Part shown: piece after piece, positions 45,577 through 53,596 of the stretch | How positions within the stretch are numbered: the first letter of the stretch is position 1 | Layout of the letters: each line of letters opens with the position of its first letter | From: an uncultured Bryobacterales bacterium | GTDB taxonomy: Bacteria; Acidobacteriota; Terriglobia; Bryobacterales; UBA6623 | DNA: 64,000 nucleotides | Direction of reading: 5' to 3' | NCBI GenBank assembly: GCA_951813065.1 | Contig: CATOTH010000009.1 | Location: forward strand, 372,001 to 436,000 | Notes under the pieces: model-generated | What the model was told of the DNA's origin: nothing | Databases searched by the model: none | Seen by the model: the letters and a program-made list of their open reading frames with translations, nothing else | Translations under genes and position numbers: made by a program

Positions 45577-46086
45577 ATGGGCCCTGTTGGCATGGGTGAG
45601 ATTATCGTCCTGTTCGTCCTGGCCTTGCTGGTCTTTGGCCCCAAGAAGCTTCCGGAACTCGGAAGAACGTTTGGCAAGGGCATGGCCGAGTTCAAACGGG
45701 CCTCCAACGAGTTGAAGACTACCTTCCAGCGCGAGATGGACAGCATTGAACAGGAGACGAAAGAAGTCAAGAACGTAGCGGGTGGAGTGGGCCGGGATAT
45801 CAACTCCAGCTACTACGACGACAACGACGACGACTACTACAGCGATTACGACTACGATGGTTCGTCCGGCGGATCGTCGGCGTCTGCGGCTCCGGCAAAG
45901 CCTGCGGATACCACGCGCGACGAATCGAATGGAACTGGGGGGAATCTGGCTGCCGAGGCCGACGGGGCCGAGGACCTTGTGCAAGCTGAAGAGGCTGGCG
46001 CGCCGTCACCTCAGGAAGGTGCCACTGAGAGCCCAGTGTCAGGTGTTCCCGAGCCGGTCGATGAACCTGTCGCGAAACCGGCCTAG
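45577..46086 (+). CDS. tatA: Twin-arginine translocase subunit TatA/TatB with acidic Tyr-rich tail
   Basis: A protein of 169 residues. One N-terminal membrane helix (EIIVLFVLALLVF) is followed by the hallmark FGPKKLPELGRTFGKGMAEFK amphipathic helix and a helical segment to about residue 68. From residue 78 an unusual Tyr/Asp-rich run appears (SSYYDDNDDDYYSDYDYDG), then a Gly/Ser/Ala/Pro/Glu-rich tail. The long charged tail resembles TatB more than TatA, and it may serve as both. GAGGAG just before the ATG is a good ribosome-binding site. tatC follows 61 bases later. Works with TatC to export folded proteins such as the Tat-signalled sulfatase and DUF1501 protein in this window. Confidence 0.9.
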   Translation: MGPVGMGEIIVLFVLALLVFGPKKLPELGRTFGKGMAEFKRASNELKTTFQREMDSIEQETKEVKNVAGGVGRDINSSYYDDNDDDYYSDYDYDGSSGGSSASAAPAKPADTTRDESNGTGGNLAAEADGAEDLVQAEEAGAPSPQEGATESPVSGVPEPVDEPVAKPA

Positions 46087-46147
46087 GCTTCTCAAGCTTC
46101 CCATCGCCTCAAATCGTGCCGCTAGATAGCAAGAGCAGCCTGCGTCG

Positions 46148-47350
46148 ATGAATCCCAAAGACCGAGATCCTGGGGATGCGGCTCACGAGGGCCCCGCCGA
46201 GCCATCGTCGGATGGTGGGGGAGGCGAGGAGGCATCCAAGCCGGTGGGCCCAAGAGAAACAGATTCGTCGCCCCAAGACACGTCGTTTTACGACGATCCC
46301 TACCACGACGAGTCGGACCATCTTTACGACGACCCTCACGCGGACCCGCCCGATACCGGAGAGGTTACGGACGAAAGCGAACCGCCCAAGAGCGACGGTG
46401 CGGATTCCGGTGGAGCTGCTCCGCCTCCCCCACCCCCCACCGAAGACGAAGAAGAAGACGACGAGGACGGCATGGCCAGAATGTCGTTCTTGGAGCACTT
46501 GGAGGAACTGCGAACGCGCATCCTCAGGGGGATGGGCGGGCTCTTGATCGTTTATCTCGGCTGCCTCGCTTTCGCGAGAGACCTGCTAAGGTTCGTCCTG
46601 GTCCCGTTCCGCACGGCCGCGGAATCGATCCAGACGCCGACGGGCGAAGCCCTGAAGATCATCAATACCCGGCCCTTGGAGCAGTTCCAGGTCGTCTATA
46701 TCTATGTGCCACTGCTCGCGGCGGTGTTCATCGGCTCGCCGTGGCTGATGTACCAGGCCTGGCAGTTCATCGCACCCGGCCTTTACAGGAAGGAGAAGCG
46801 CTGGGCGCTGCCATTCATCTTCGCGACGGCGAGCCTGTTCGTTTTGGGCGGGATCTTCTGCTACTTCGTGGCCCTGCCATTCACGCTGCAGTTTCTGCTC
46901 ACTGTCTCGATCGATGACGTCGAGCCCTACATCGCCGTCGGCGAGTACCTCTACATGTTCATGCTTCTGGAGATCGGTCTCGGCTTGGTCTTCCAGCTTC
47001 CGGTCCTGATCTTTTTCTTCACGCTGATGAGGCTCACGTCCCCGCGGTTCCTGCTGCGGAACGTTCGCTATGCGGTGCTGATCATGTTCATCGTGGCGGC
47101 GATCATCACGCCAACCGGGGACCCGCTGACAATGGCCCTGTTCGCGGGGCCGATGATCCTGCTGTACTTCGTTGGCATCTGGGCTAGCTGGCTCCTGGTC
47201 CTGCGCAGGGAAGGCCGGTCGTTGCCATGGTTACGGATCTTCATTGCCGTGCTGGTGTTCTTCGCGCTAGTCTTGGCCGTAGTCCTGTACATGAATCAGT
47301 ACCACGGATACGGATTCCTCCCGGAGTTCCCGTGGTTCGGGAAGCAGTGA
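46148..47350 (+). CDS. tatC: Twin-arginine translocase subunit TatC with long acidic N-terminal extension
   Basis: A protein of 400 residues. The TatC core begins at about residue 109 with MARMSFLEHLEELRTRILRG and continues through six membrane helices, including WLMYQAWQFIAPGLYRKEKRW (conserved receptor region), LQFLLTVSIDDVEPYIAVGEYL and FQLPVLIFFFTLM. The first 108 residues are an extra acidic, Pro-rich cytoplasmic extension with a Tyr/Asp run (SFYDDPYHDESDHLYDDPHAD) like that in the partner TatA/B tail, then PPPPPP and DEEEDDEDG. Normal TatC has about 250 residues. An in-frame ATG at the end of the extension (residue 109) would give a normal-sized TatC. Confidence 0.9.
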   Translation: MNPKDRDPGDAAHEGPAEPSSDGGGGEEASKPVGPRETDSSPQDTSFYDDPYHDESDHLYDDPHADPPDTGEVTDESEPPKSDGADSGGAAPPPPPPTEDEEEDDEDGMARMSFLEHLEELRTRILRGMGGLLIVYLGCLAFARDLLRFVLVPFRTAAESIQTPTGEALKIINTRPLEQFQVVYIYVPLLAAVFIGSPWLMYQAWQFIAPGLYRKEKRWALPFIFATASLFVLGGIFCYFVALPFTLQFLLTVSIDDVEPYIAVGEYLYMFMLLEIGLGLVFQLPVLIFFFTLMRLTSPRFLLRNVRYAVLIMFIVAAIITPTGDPLTMALFAGPMILLYFVGIWASWLLVLRREGRSLPWLRIFIAVLVFFALVLAVVLYMNQYHGYGFLPEFPWFGKQ

Positions 47351-47370
47351 GCCTTGAATGGGGGTTGTCT

Positions 47371-47388
47371 GCTGCCCTCTTGGGCAGC
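47371..47388. terminator. Hairpin between tatC and ispG, possible two-way terminator
   Basis: GCTGCCC and GGGCAGC form a perfect 7-bp stem with a TCTT loop, in the gap between convergent genes. No U-tract follows on either strand. Confidence 0.5.
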
Positions 47389-47417
47389 GTGGCCAGGCGG
47401 ATTCGCCCAGTGTGGGC

Positions 47418-48656
47418 CTACTGGACTGTGGCGGGGTCCTGCTTAGGTTCGTAGCGGTTCGCCACGTAACCGTTCAGGATATCGATGAACTCCGCGACGA
47501 TGCGATCACCCCGTAGAGTCTTGAGAAGTTGCCCGTCCATGTAGACGGGAGCCACCGGCTCCTCGAAATTACCTGGAAGTGAGATTCCGATGTCGGCATG
47601 TTTGGACTCGCCGGGACCGTTCACCACGCACCCCATGACAGCCACGCTCATGGTTTCCACGCCTTCGTAATGGCCCTTCCAGCTCGGCATTTGAGCGCGT
47701 AGGTACGCCTGGATTTCCTCGGCCATCTCTTGGAAGAAGGTGCTCGTCGTACGGCCGCAGCCCGGACACGCCGTCACTTGCGGGGTGAAATGGCGGATCT
47801 CGAGGGACTGCAGCATCTGCTTGGCGACTTCGACTTCTTCGCAGCGGTCGCCGTCCGGTTGCGGTGTGAGCGATACACGGATTGTGTCGCCAATGCCTTC
47901 TTGCATGAGCACTGCCATCGCAGCGGTCGACGCGATGACGCCCTTGTTGCCCATGCCGGCCTCGGTTAAGCCGAGGTGCAGCGGGTAGTCGCAGCGCTTC
48001 GCCAAGGCGCGGTACACCGCGATCAGATCCTGGACGTTCGAAACCTTTGCGCTCAGGACGATCCGGTCGTGACCTAGGCCGTAGGTCTCGGCCGCTTCCG
48101 CTGACCGAACCGCGCTCAGCACGATCGTTTCGTACATCACTTCCGCTGCTGTCCAGGGCTGCGCGCGTTGAGCGTTCAGATCCATTTGGCTGGTCAGCAA
48201 CTGCTGGTCTAGAGATCCCCAGTTCACACCGATGCGGACGGGCTTTCCGTGCTCGATCGCGGCTTCGATCATTGTGCGGAAATTGTCATCGTGCTTCTTG
48301 CCGATGTTGACATTCCCCGGATTGATTCGGTACTTGGCAAGTGCCCGCGCGCACTCCGGGTACTTTCGAAGCAGCAGATGTCCGTTGTAGTGAAAGTCGC
48401 CAATCACGGGCACACTGCAACCGAAGTCCCGCAGGGTCTTCACGATTCGCGGAACGGCGGCGGCCGCCTTGTCGTGGTTCACGGTGACGCGAACCAGTTC
48501 CGAACCCGCTTGGGCTAGCGCGAGGGTTTGATTGACCGTCGCCGCTGTGTCCGCGGTGTCGGTGTTTGTCATCGACTGGACCGCGATCGGGTTGGAGCCT
48601 CCGATGTGGATGCCATCAACATCGCAGACGGCAGTCGGTTGTCGGCGAATGGCCAT
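47418..48656 (-). CDS. ispG: 4-hydroxy-3-methylbut-2-enyl-diphosphate synthase
   Basis: An iron-sulfur enzyme of the MEP isoprenoid pathway that converts MEcPP to HMBPP. The product has 412 residues. The N-terminal barrel contains VAVQSMTNTDTADTAATVNQ and RIGVNWGSLD. The 4Fe-4S cysteines lie in ACPGCGRT (two Cys) and MGCVVNGPGES (third), with the Glu ligand in the usual place. The start at 48656 begins MAIRRQPTAV; it lies 47 bases downstream of the end of the TRAP transporter gene, in the same direction. Confidence 0.97.
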   Translation of the reverse strand: MAIRRQPTAVCDVDGIHIGGSNPIAVQSMTNTDTADTAATVNQTLALAQAGSELVRVTVNHDKAAAAVPRIVKTLRDFGCSVPVIGDFHYNGHLLLRKYPECARALAKYRINPGNVNIGKKHDDNFRTMIEAAIEHGKPVRIGVNWGSLDQQLLTSQMDLNAQRAQPWTAAEVMYETIVLSAVRSAEAAETYGLGHDRIVLSAKVSNVQDLIAVYRALAKRCDYPLHLGLTEAGMGNKGVIASTAAMAVLMQEGIGDTIRVSLTPQPDGDRCEEVEVAKQMLQSLEIRHFTPQVTACPGCGRTTSTFFQEMAEEIQAYLRAQMPSWKGHYEGVETMSVAVMGCVVNGPGESKHADIGISLPGNFEEPVAPVYMDGQLLKTLRGDRIVAEFIDILNGYVANRYEPKQDPATVQ

Positions 48657-48703
48657 TGGATCAGCGCCGGGAATCGAACCTTTCTGAGTCTAGCAAGGGG
48701 GCG

Positions 48704-50545
48704 CTACCGTACGAGCGCGAGAGTCAGGGCCGGCAAGTAGGTGATCAACAACACGCCGCCAAGCAGGATCACCAAGAACGGCAGCACCGACCGGTAGATG
48801 CGAGTGAGCGGCTCGTCAAATCGATACGAGGCCAGGAACAGGTTCATTCCGACGGGCGGTGTCAGGTATCCCAGCTCCAGGTTCGCCAAGAAGATGATTC
48901 CCAAGTGCACCGGGTCCACACCGAAGGCTTCCCCCATTGGAGCGATCAATGGCACCACGACGAGAATCGCCGAGAAGATGTCCATCATGCAGCCCACAAC
49001 CAGGAGCAGCGCATTCAAGACCAGCAGAAAGACGTACTTCGATTCGATATGCGCCTGGACCCATTCGAGCGCTTGGTCCGGAATTTGCGCGTCGATCAGG
49101 TAATTGGTGAAGCCCAGCGCCACTCCCAAGATCAGCAATACCCCGCCGACAAGCGTCGCGCACTCGGCAGCAACCGCGGGAAGCCGCCCGCGGATCGGGA
49201 GGTCGCGATGCACGATACACTCGATGACAAACGCGTATAGCACGGTGACGGCAGCGGCCTCTACCAGCGTGACGATCCCGCCGAAGATCCCGCCGATCAC
49301 CACGACGGGCAACAGCAACTCCCACTTCGCCTCAGCCACCGCAGCGCGCGCTTCGACGGGATCGAACCTGCGCCGAACCTGCTCGGCGCGGCGTCCGTGC
49401 CGGACCCCCCACAGAGCGACCAGTCCCACCAGCAGGATTCCCGGCAACAATCCGCCGAGGAAAAGCTCGTTGATCGGTGTCCGGGAGTACACGGCGTAGA
49501 GAATGACCGCCAGGCTGGGTGGGAAGAGCAGCCCGATCGATCCCGATGCGGTCATCAAGCCGAGCGAGAAACGCCTGGTGTAGCGGGCCCCGGCGAGAAC
49601 CGGCATGATCAGTCCGCCGAGAGAGAGGATGGTCACGCCGGAAGCGCCGGTAAAGGACGTGAAGAACGCGAATGCAAGGGCGGTTGTCACCGCTAGGCCG
49701 CCAGGCACCCATCCGACCAACGCCGAGAAAACGCGTACCAGGCGTCGGCTCGATCCCCCTTCGGCGAGGATGTAGCCGCCGAGCGTGAACAGCGGAATTG
49801 CCGGTAGCAGGGGCTGGCCGGATAGCTGGTAAGCGGCCAACGGCACTGCCGTCACCGGAGTGTATTCGTACCAGAACAGCATGGCCGCTAACCCACCGAT
49901 GACAGCGAAGATCGGCAGTCCTAGCAGCGCCCCGGCAATTAATGCGACCACAGCGTATTGGAGGATGGGCAATTCGCCTAGCGTCTCCCAGGACGCGAGC
50001 GCAATGGGGACGAGGACCCCCGCGAGAGCGAGCGCCTTGCCGGGGAGCGAAGGGGATGCTCGCCAGGCCATTCGCGCTGCAATGGCCGCGAATCCAGGCG
50101 CCATGACGAGGATGAAGACCCACACGGGCAGTCCAAATGCCACGGTGTCTTCCGCCGCGCGTTCCACCATGGCGAATGTCCACGCCCCGTAGGCCAAGCA
50201 AGTGCAGATAGCGACTCCAACCGCGGCCGCGAACACCTGCGCTGGCAGCTTGAACCGCGATGGAACGAAGGCGGCCGTGGAGAGGGCCAGCAATCGGTTG
50301 TCCCGTGCGGCGAGCGCTCCTCCCGCCATCGCAACGACCAACGTGAAGTGCTGCACGAGAAGAATGGACCCCGGAATCAGGTTGCCGATTCCGAAAATCC
50401 GGCCCGCTCCCTCGGCGAGGGGCAGGAGGGCAATCAACGCCAGCAGGGCAGCAGAGAAGCCGTTTTCGACCGTGCGCCAGCGCCCGGCCATGTCGCGAGA
50501 AACTTGCCACAGTGCCGCTGCTGGCCCCTCGGTGGTCTTTCCCAT
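48704..50545 (-). CDS. TRAP transporter membrane subunits fused (DctQ-DctM)
   Basis: A protein of 613 residues. The first about 190 residues form the small four-helix DctQ subunit (ENGFSAALLALIALLPLAEGAGRI, FTLVVAMAGGALAARDNRLLA). The rest is the 12-helix DctM permease (GLPIFAVIGGLAAMLFWYE, LPAIPLFTLGGYILAEGGSSRRLVR, FFTSFTGASGVTILSLGGLIMPVL, GSIGLLFPPSLAVILYAV, PPVGMNLFLASYRFDEPL). Fused QM proteins are known. TRAP systems need a periplasmic binding protein (DctP), but none is near this gene. The substrate is probably an organic acid; the sequence does not say which. Confidence 0.93.
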   Translation of the reverse strand: MGKTTEGPAAALWQVSRDMAGRWRTVENGFSAALLALIALLPLAEGAGRIFGIGNLIPGSILLVQHFTLVVAMAGGALAARDNRLLALSTAAFVPSRFKLPAQVFAAAVGVAICTCLAYGAWTFAMVERAAEDTVAFGLPVWVFILVMAPGFAAIAARMAWRASPSLPGKALALAGVLVPIALASWETLGELPILQYAVVALIAGALLGLPIFAVIGGLAAMLFWYEYTPVTAVPLAAYQLSGQPLLPAIPLFTLGGYILAEGGSSRRLVRVFSALVGWVPGGLAVTTALAFAFFTSFTGASGVTILSLGGLIMPVLAGARYTRRFSLGLMTASGSIGLLFPPSLAVILYAVYSRTPINELFLGGLLPGILLVGLVALWGVRHGRRAEQVRRRFDPVEARAAVAEAKWELLLPVVVIGGIFGGIVTLVEAAAVTVLYAFVIECIVHRDLPIRGRLPAVAAECATLVGGVLLILGVALGFTNYLIDAQIPDQALEWVQAHIESKYVFLLVLNALLLVVGCMMDIFSAILVVVPLIAPMGEAFGVDPVHLGIIFLANLELGYLTPPVGMNLFLASYRFDEPLTRIYRSVLPFLVILLGGVLLITYLPALTLALVR

Positions 50546-50675
50546 GAGCGTTCCCTGCCTGGCGCCTCTGGCGCGGGGGTTTCAACTCAGGGTACCGGAT
50601 GGAGGCATCGGCAACCGGCAAGCGCGTAGTCCAAGGCCGTGCTGTGGGCATCTCTCGAGACAGTAGTCTGAGAGT

Positions 50676-51818
50676 ATGCAAGACCCCGACTGGGATGCAG
50701 CCCGCGCATTGTTCCCCGTGTTTCGGAACTGGGCGCATCTGAACACCGCCACGTTCGGCCCGATGCCACACACTGCCGTTCGCGCAATGACTGAGCACTT
50801 CTCCGCTCGCGACGAATCCGCTTCCACGCAGTTCCTGTCATGGTTCGACCGGCTTGACCAGATCCGCGAGAAGCTGGCGCGGCTGATCGGGGCCGCGGCG
50901 GACGACATCGGCTTCTGCCCAAACGCCGGCACGGCCCTTTCATGGCTGCTGCACGGTATCGACTGGAATTCAGGTGACGAGATTCTTGCTTTGGACCATG
51001 AGTTTCCCAATAACATCTACGCACCCCTGCTGCTCGATGCCAAGGGTGTCCGTTTCCGGCCCGTGCCCTCCCCTCCCGGCCCCTTCGACGCCGATTACTT
51101 TCTGGACGCTGTTGGGCCGCGCACAAGGCTCGTCATTCTGAGTTCGGTGAACTATTCCAATGGCATGCGGGCCCCCTTGGCAGAACTTGCGCCGGAGCTT
51201 CGGCGGCGCGGCGTGCTCTTGTGTGTCGATGCCACCCAGAGTGTCGGTGCGCTTCGCTACGACGTTCGGACGACTCCTGCTGACTTCCTCGTGGTCCATG
51301 GCTACAAGTGGATGCTCGGTCCGGCCGGTGCGGGGTTTTTCTACGCGCCTTCGGAGACACGGGAATGGCTCTTTCCGACAGTGGTGAGCTGGCGGAGTCA
51401 CAAGGGGTGGCGCGAGCACGAACAGCTCCACCATGGCCGGCCCGAATTGACTGGGAGCGCCGCAATGTACGAGGGTGGCGTTCAGGCATTCGCATTGCTC
51501 TTCGCACTGGAGACGAGTCTGGACTTGATCCTCGAGTGCGGCCCCGCAGCCATTGAGCGGAGGGCCCTGCAATTGGCTCGCGAAACTCGAGAGGTGCTTG
51601 CCAGCTACGGCGCTCGACCTTTGGGGACAGCGAATCGAGCCGATGCTTCTCAAATCGTGACGGCGTTGACTCCGGGCCGCGACCCAGCCGTCTTGTGCAA
51701 GGCGCTCCAGGCGAGGCGCGTCGCGGTTTCGGCGCGACAGGGCACTCTTAGGGTTTCGCTCCATTTCTTCAACAACCGCCAGGATCTCCAAAGACTCTCG
51801 GAAGGGCTGGCAGCCTGA
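50676..51818 (+). CDS. Class V aminotransferase (cysteine desulfurase-like)
   Basis: A PLP enzyme of 380 residues. The order is right for class V: NWAHLNTATFGPMP near the start, VDATQSVGALRYDV (Asp and Gln that contact PLP) and VHGYKWMLGPAGAGFFYAP with the Schiff-base lysine. The C-terminal block is VAVSARQGTLRVSLHFFNNRQDLQRL. It resembles isopenicillin-N-epimerase-like and SufS-like members, but the cysteine-desulfurase catalytic loop was not recognised, so desulfurase activity is uncertain. Convergent with mobA, 10 bases away. Confidence 0.9.
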   Translation: MQDPDWDAARALFPVFRNWAHLNTATFGPMPHTAVRAMTEHFSARDESASTQFLSWFDRLDQIREKLARLIGAAADDIGFCPNAGTALSWLLHGIDWNSGDEILALDHEFPNNIYAPLLLDAKGVRFRPVPSPPGPFDADYFLDAVGPRTRLVILSSVNYSNGMRAPLAELAPELRRRGVLLCVDATQSVGALRYDVRTTPADFLVVHGYKWMLGPAGAGFFYAPSETREWLFPTVVSWRSHKGWREHEQLHHGRPELTGSAAMYEGGVQAFALLFALETSLDLILECGPAAIERRALQLARETREVLASYGARPLGTANRADASQIVTALTPGRDPAVLCKALQARRVAVSARQGTLRVSLHFFNNRQDLQRLSEGLAA

Positions 51819-51828
51819 CCCACTGGAA

Positions 51829-52425
51829 TCACTCCAGCGATTGCATGTCGCGGACTTGGTTGATGTTGGCGAACGGCGTGGGGCTGTCGACATCGAATGC
51901 TTCCCAGTCCAGGCCCTCCAGTGCCTCCGTTACCTTGCGCACGCCGCTCAGCAGTGCGTCTTCGAGGGGCGCGAGGGCCGCAGTTGAGTAGATCGCGCAA
52001 AGCGGCTGAACGCGTCCATCCGGAGTCCGAGGCAGAATGGCCTTCCCGTTGCACCCGGCGGTCTTCCCAATTAGCGCGGCCAGTGGTGCCTGCGCGACCA
52101 TCGGCATGTCGCAGGCCGCGATCAGGCACCATTGGCAATTCGCGTGCGTCAGCGCCGCGACGATCCCTCCTAGCGGTCCCGCACCTGGCAGTTGGTCAGG
52201 AATCACCGGTATTCCGAGCGAACTGTGAAGATCGGGATTGCCAACTAGCGTCACGCTGGGAACGTGAGTGAGCACCGCCTCTGCGACCCACAGGGCCATT
52301 GGCTTGCCTCGGAACCGGTAGAGGGCTTTATCCGACCCAAAACGCGAACTGCGGCCTCCGGTCAGCACATAGCCTGCCACGCCTGAGTAAGGTACGTCAC
52401 GTCCGGAGCGCACGCTGCGCATCAT
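51829..52425 (-). CDS. mobA: Molybdenum cofactor guanylyltransferase
   Basis: Links GTP to molybdopterin to make the guanine-dinucleotide cofactor. The product has 198 residues, as usual. The nucleotide-binding motif LTGGRSSRFGSDKAL lies at the start, with GKPMALWVAEAV, GIPVIPDQLPGAGPLGGIVAAL and AACDMPMV further on, all typical of MobA. It shows the cell has a molybdoenzyme. No other Moco genes are near. Confidence 0.93.
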   Translation of the reverse strand: MMRSVRSGRDVPYSGVAGYVLTGGRSSRFGSDKALYRFRGKPMALWVAEAVLTHVPSVTLVGNPDLHSSLGIPVIPDQLPGAGPLGGIVAALTHANCQWCLIAACDMPMVAQAPLAALIGKTAGCNGKAILPRTPDGRVQPLCAIYSTAALAPLEDALLSGVRKVTEALEGLDWEAFDVDSPTPFANINQVRDMQSLE

Positions 52426-52628
52426 AGCCGACTAGGAAACGCCTGGATTTCAAGGTCCAGAGCCCCATAGTTGGCGAGCGCGTTTTCACTTTTGGCTTCT
52501 GCGTCGCAACAGCGGGCCAGGCTGGACGGACTCCTTTGGGTGCGGCTGAAGCAGAGGAATACGGCTACCATACTGTTGCTTTATCTTCGCGAAGTTGCGA
52601 GACTGTGCCACGAGAGGAGGCACAGTCT

Positions 52629-53513
52629 ATGCCAAACAATAAATTGCACTCCAGAAATATCGTGTTGACTGCGTTGGCGTCGGTCGTTGCCTTGGCCCTT
52701 GGACTGGCCTGTTCGGGCGGCCCGAGTGGGCCGGCCCAAGGCTCGCCAGAGTGGTACATGCAAGCCGCTCGCGAGAACTTCGCGATTCCTGACTATGCCA
52801 AGACGATCGAACAGCTCTCGGAAGCCATGGGAGCCGAAGGCGAGATTGGAACCACGGCTATGCTTTGGCACTCCGTCACAACCGCCGGTCTCGCTCGGGG
52901 GTATTCCGAACTCGGAAGCGCGTTCATGGAGGGCATCGAGGCCAACGAAGCGCGGGCCGCGGATTTCCAGAACTTCGTCAATGACTACCGTCGCCGGACA
53001 CGGATCAACGCAATCGAATTCTCCGAGGGAGTCGGCAAGATCCAAGCGTTGATTCAGGCGCAACCGAGTGTGAGTCTCGACTTTCCGCTGCCCCCCGGGA
53101 ATGACAGCGTATCGCCTGTATTGACGAGCGTTCGATCCGGAACCAATGCGGAAACCCAGATAGCGGGAATGGAAGGCCAGACGTTGACGCGGGGTATTTT
53201 CTCCGTGCTCTCCGACCTAACGGGCGGGAAGTCGGCTGAAGACCTCACCTCGATAGCAGAAACGGGGACAATCGAAGCCACTTCCGACGAAATCGCTTTC
53301 GGAGTCAGTCGGATTCTGCTCGATATTTCGACCATGTTCGATCGCGAGGGAATCAACGACCCGCGAGTGCGCGGCCACGTCCTGGGAATGGCTGAGAAGT
53401 GGGTGGAGCCATACCTCGAAGACGAGGACTCCGAAGCCGTTGAGGAGTTCAAGTTCGATTTGGAAAACGAGCGTCGCGACATCGAGGGGAAACGGCGCAT
53501 AGCCAAGGAATAG
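52629..53513 (+). CDS. Lipoprotein of unknown function
   Basis: A protein of 294 residues. ATG 52629 follows AGGAGG at 9 bases and starts a lipoprotein signal with lipobox ALGLAC. After that, the chain is mostly helical and acidic: SPEWYMQAARENFAIPDYAKTIEQLSEAM suggests a TPR-like or PEP-CTERM-like scaffold. The C-terminal half ends in a very charged helix (EDEDSEAVEEFKFDLENERRDIEGKRR). I do not recognise the family. It does not seem to belong to an operon. Confidence 0.8.
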   Translation: MPNNKLHSRNIVLTALASVVALALGLACSGGPSGPAQGSPEWYMQAARENFAIPDYAKTIEQLSEAMGAEGEIGTTAMLWHSVTTAGLARGYSELGSAFMEGIEANEARAADFQNFVNDYRRRTRINAIEFSEGVGKIQALIQAQPSVSLDFPLPPGNDSVSPVLTSVRSGTNAETQIAGMEGQTLTRGIFSVLSDLTGGKSAEDLTSIAETGTIEATSDEIAFGVSRILLDISTMFDREGINDPRVRGHVLGMAEKWVEPYLEDEDSEAVEEFKFDLENERRDIEGKRRIAKE

Positions 53514-53596
53514 GCAGAATCTGGGGTCGCGGCGTTTGACTGCCGCACATCCAGAATTGATGCCTGTCACGGGTACAGTTCGCTTGAATTGTCACA

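Noticed and set aside
45577..46086. Asp/Tyr run in tatA/B as a frameshift or assembly error
   Set aside because: The frame stays open with plausible composition to a clear stop, and TatC has a similar run, so it looks real.
48662..48690. GGGAATCGAACC resembles the complement of a tRNA T-loop
   Set aside because: The bases on either side do not form a T-stem, and no acceptor or anticodon arm can be built. It is the gap between ispG and the TRAP gene.
49332..50798. Long minus-strand frame (488 codons) overlapping the TRAP permease gene
   Set aside because: It is a shifted frame on the same strand; the translation is Arg/Gly-rich with no domain, while the permease has all expected helices.
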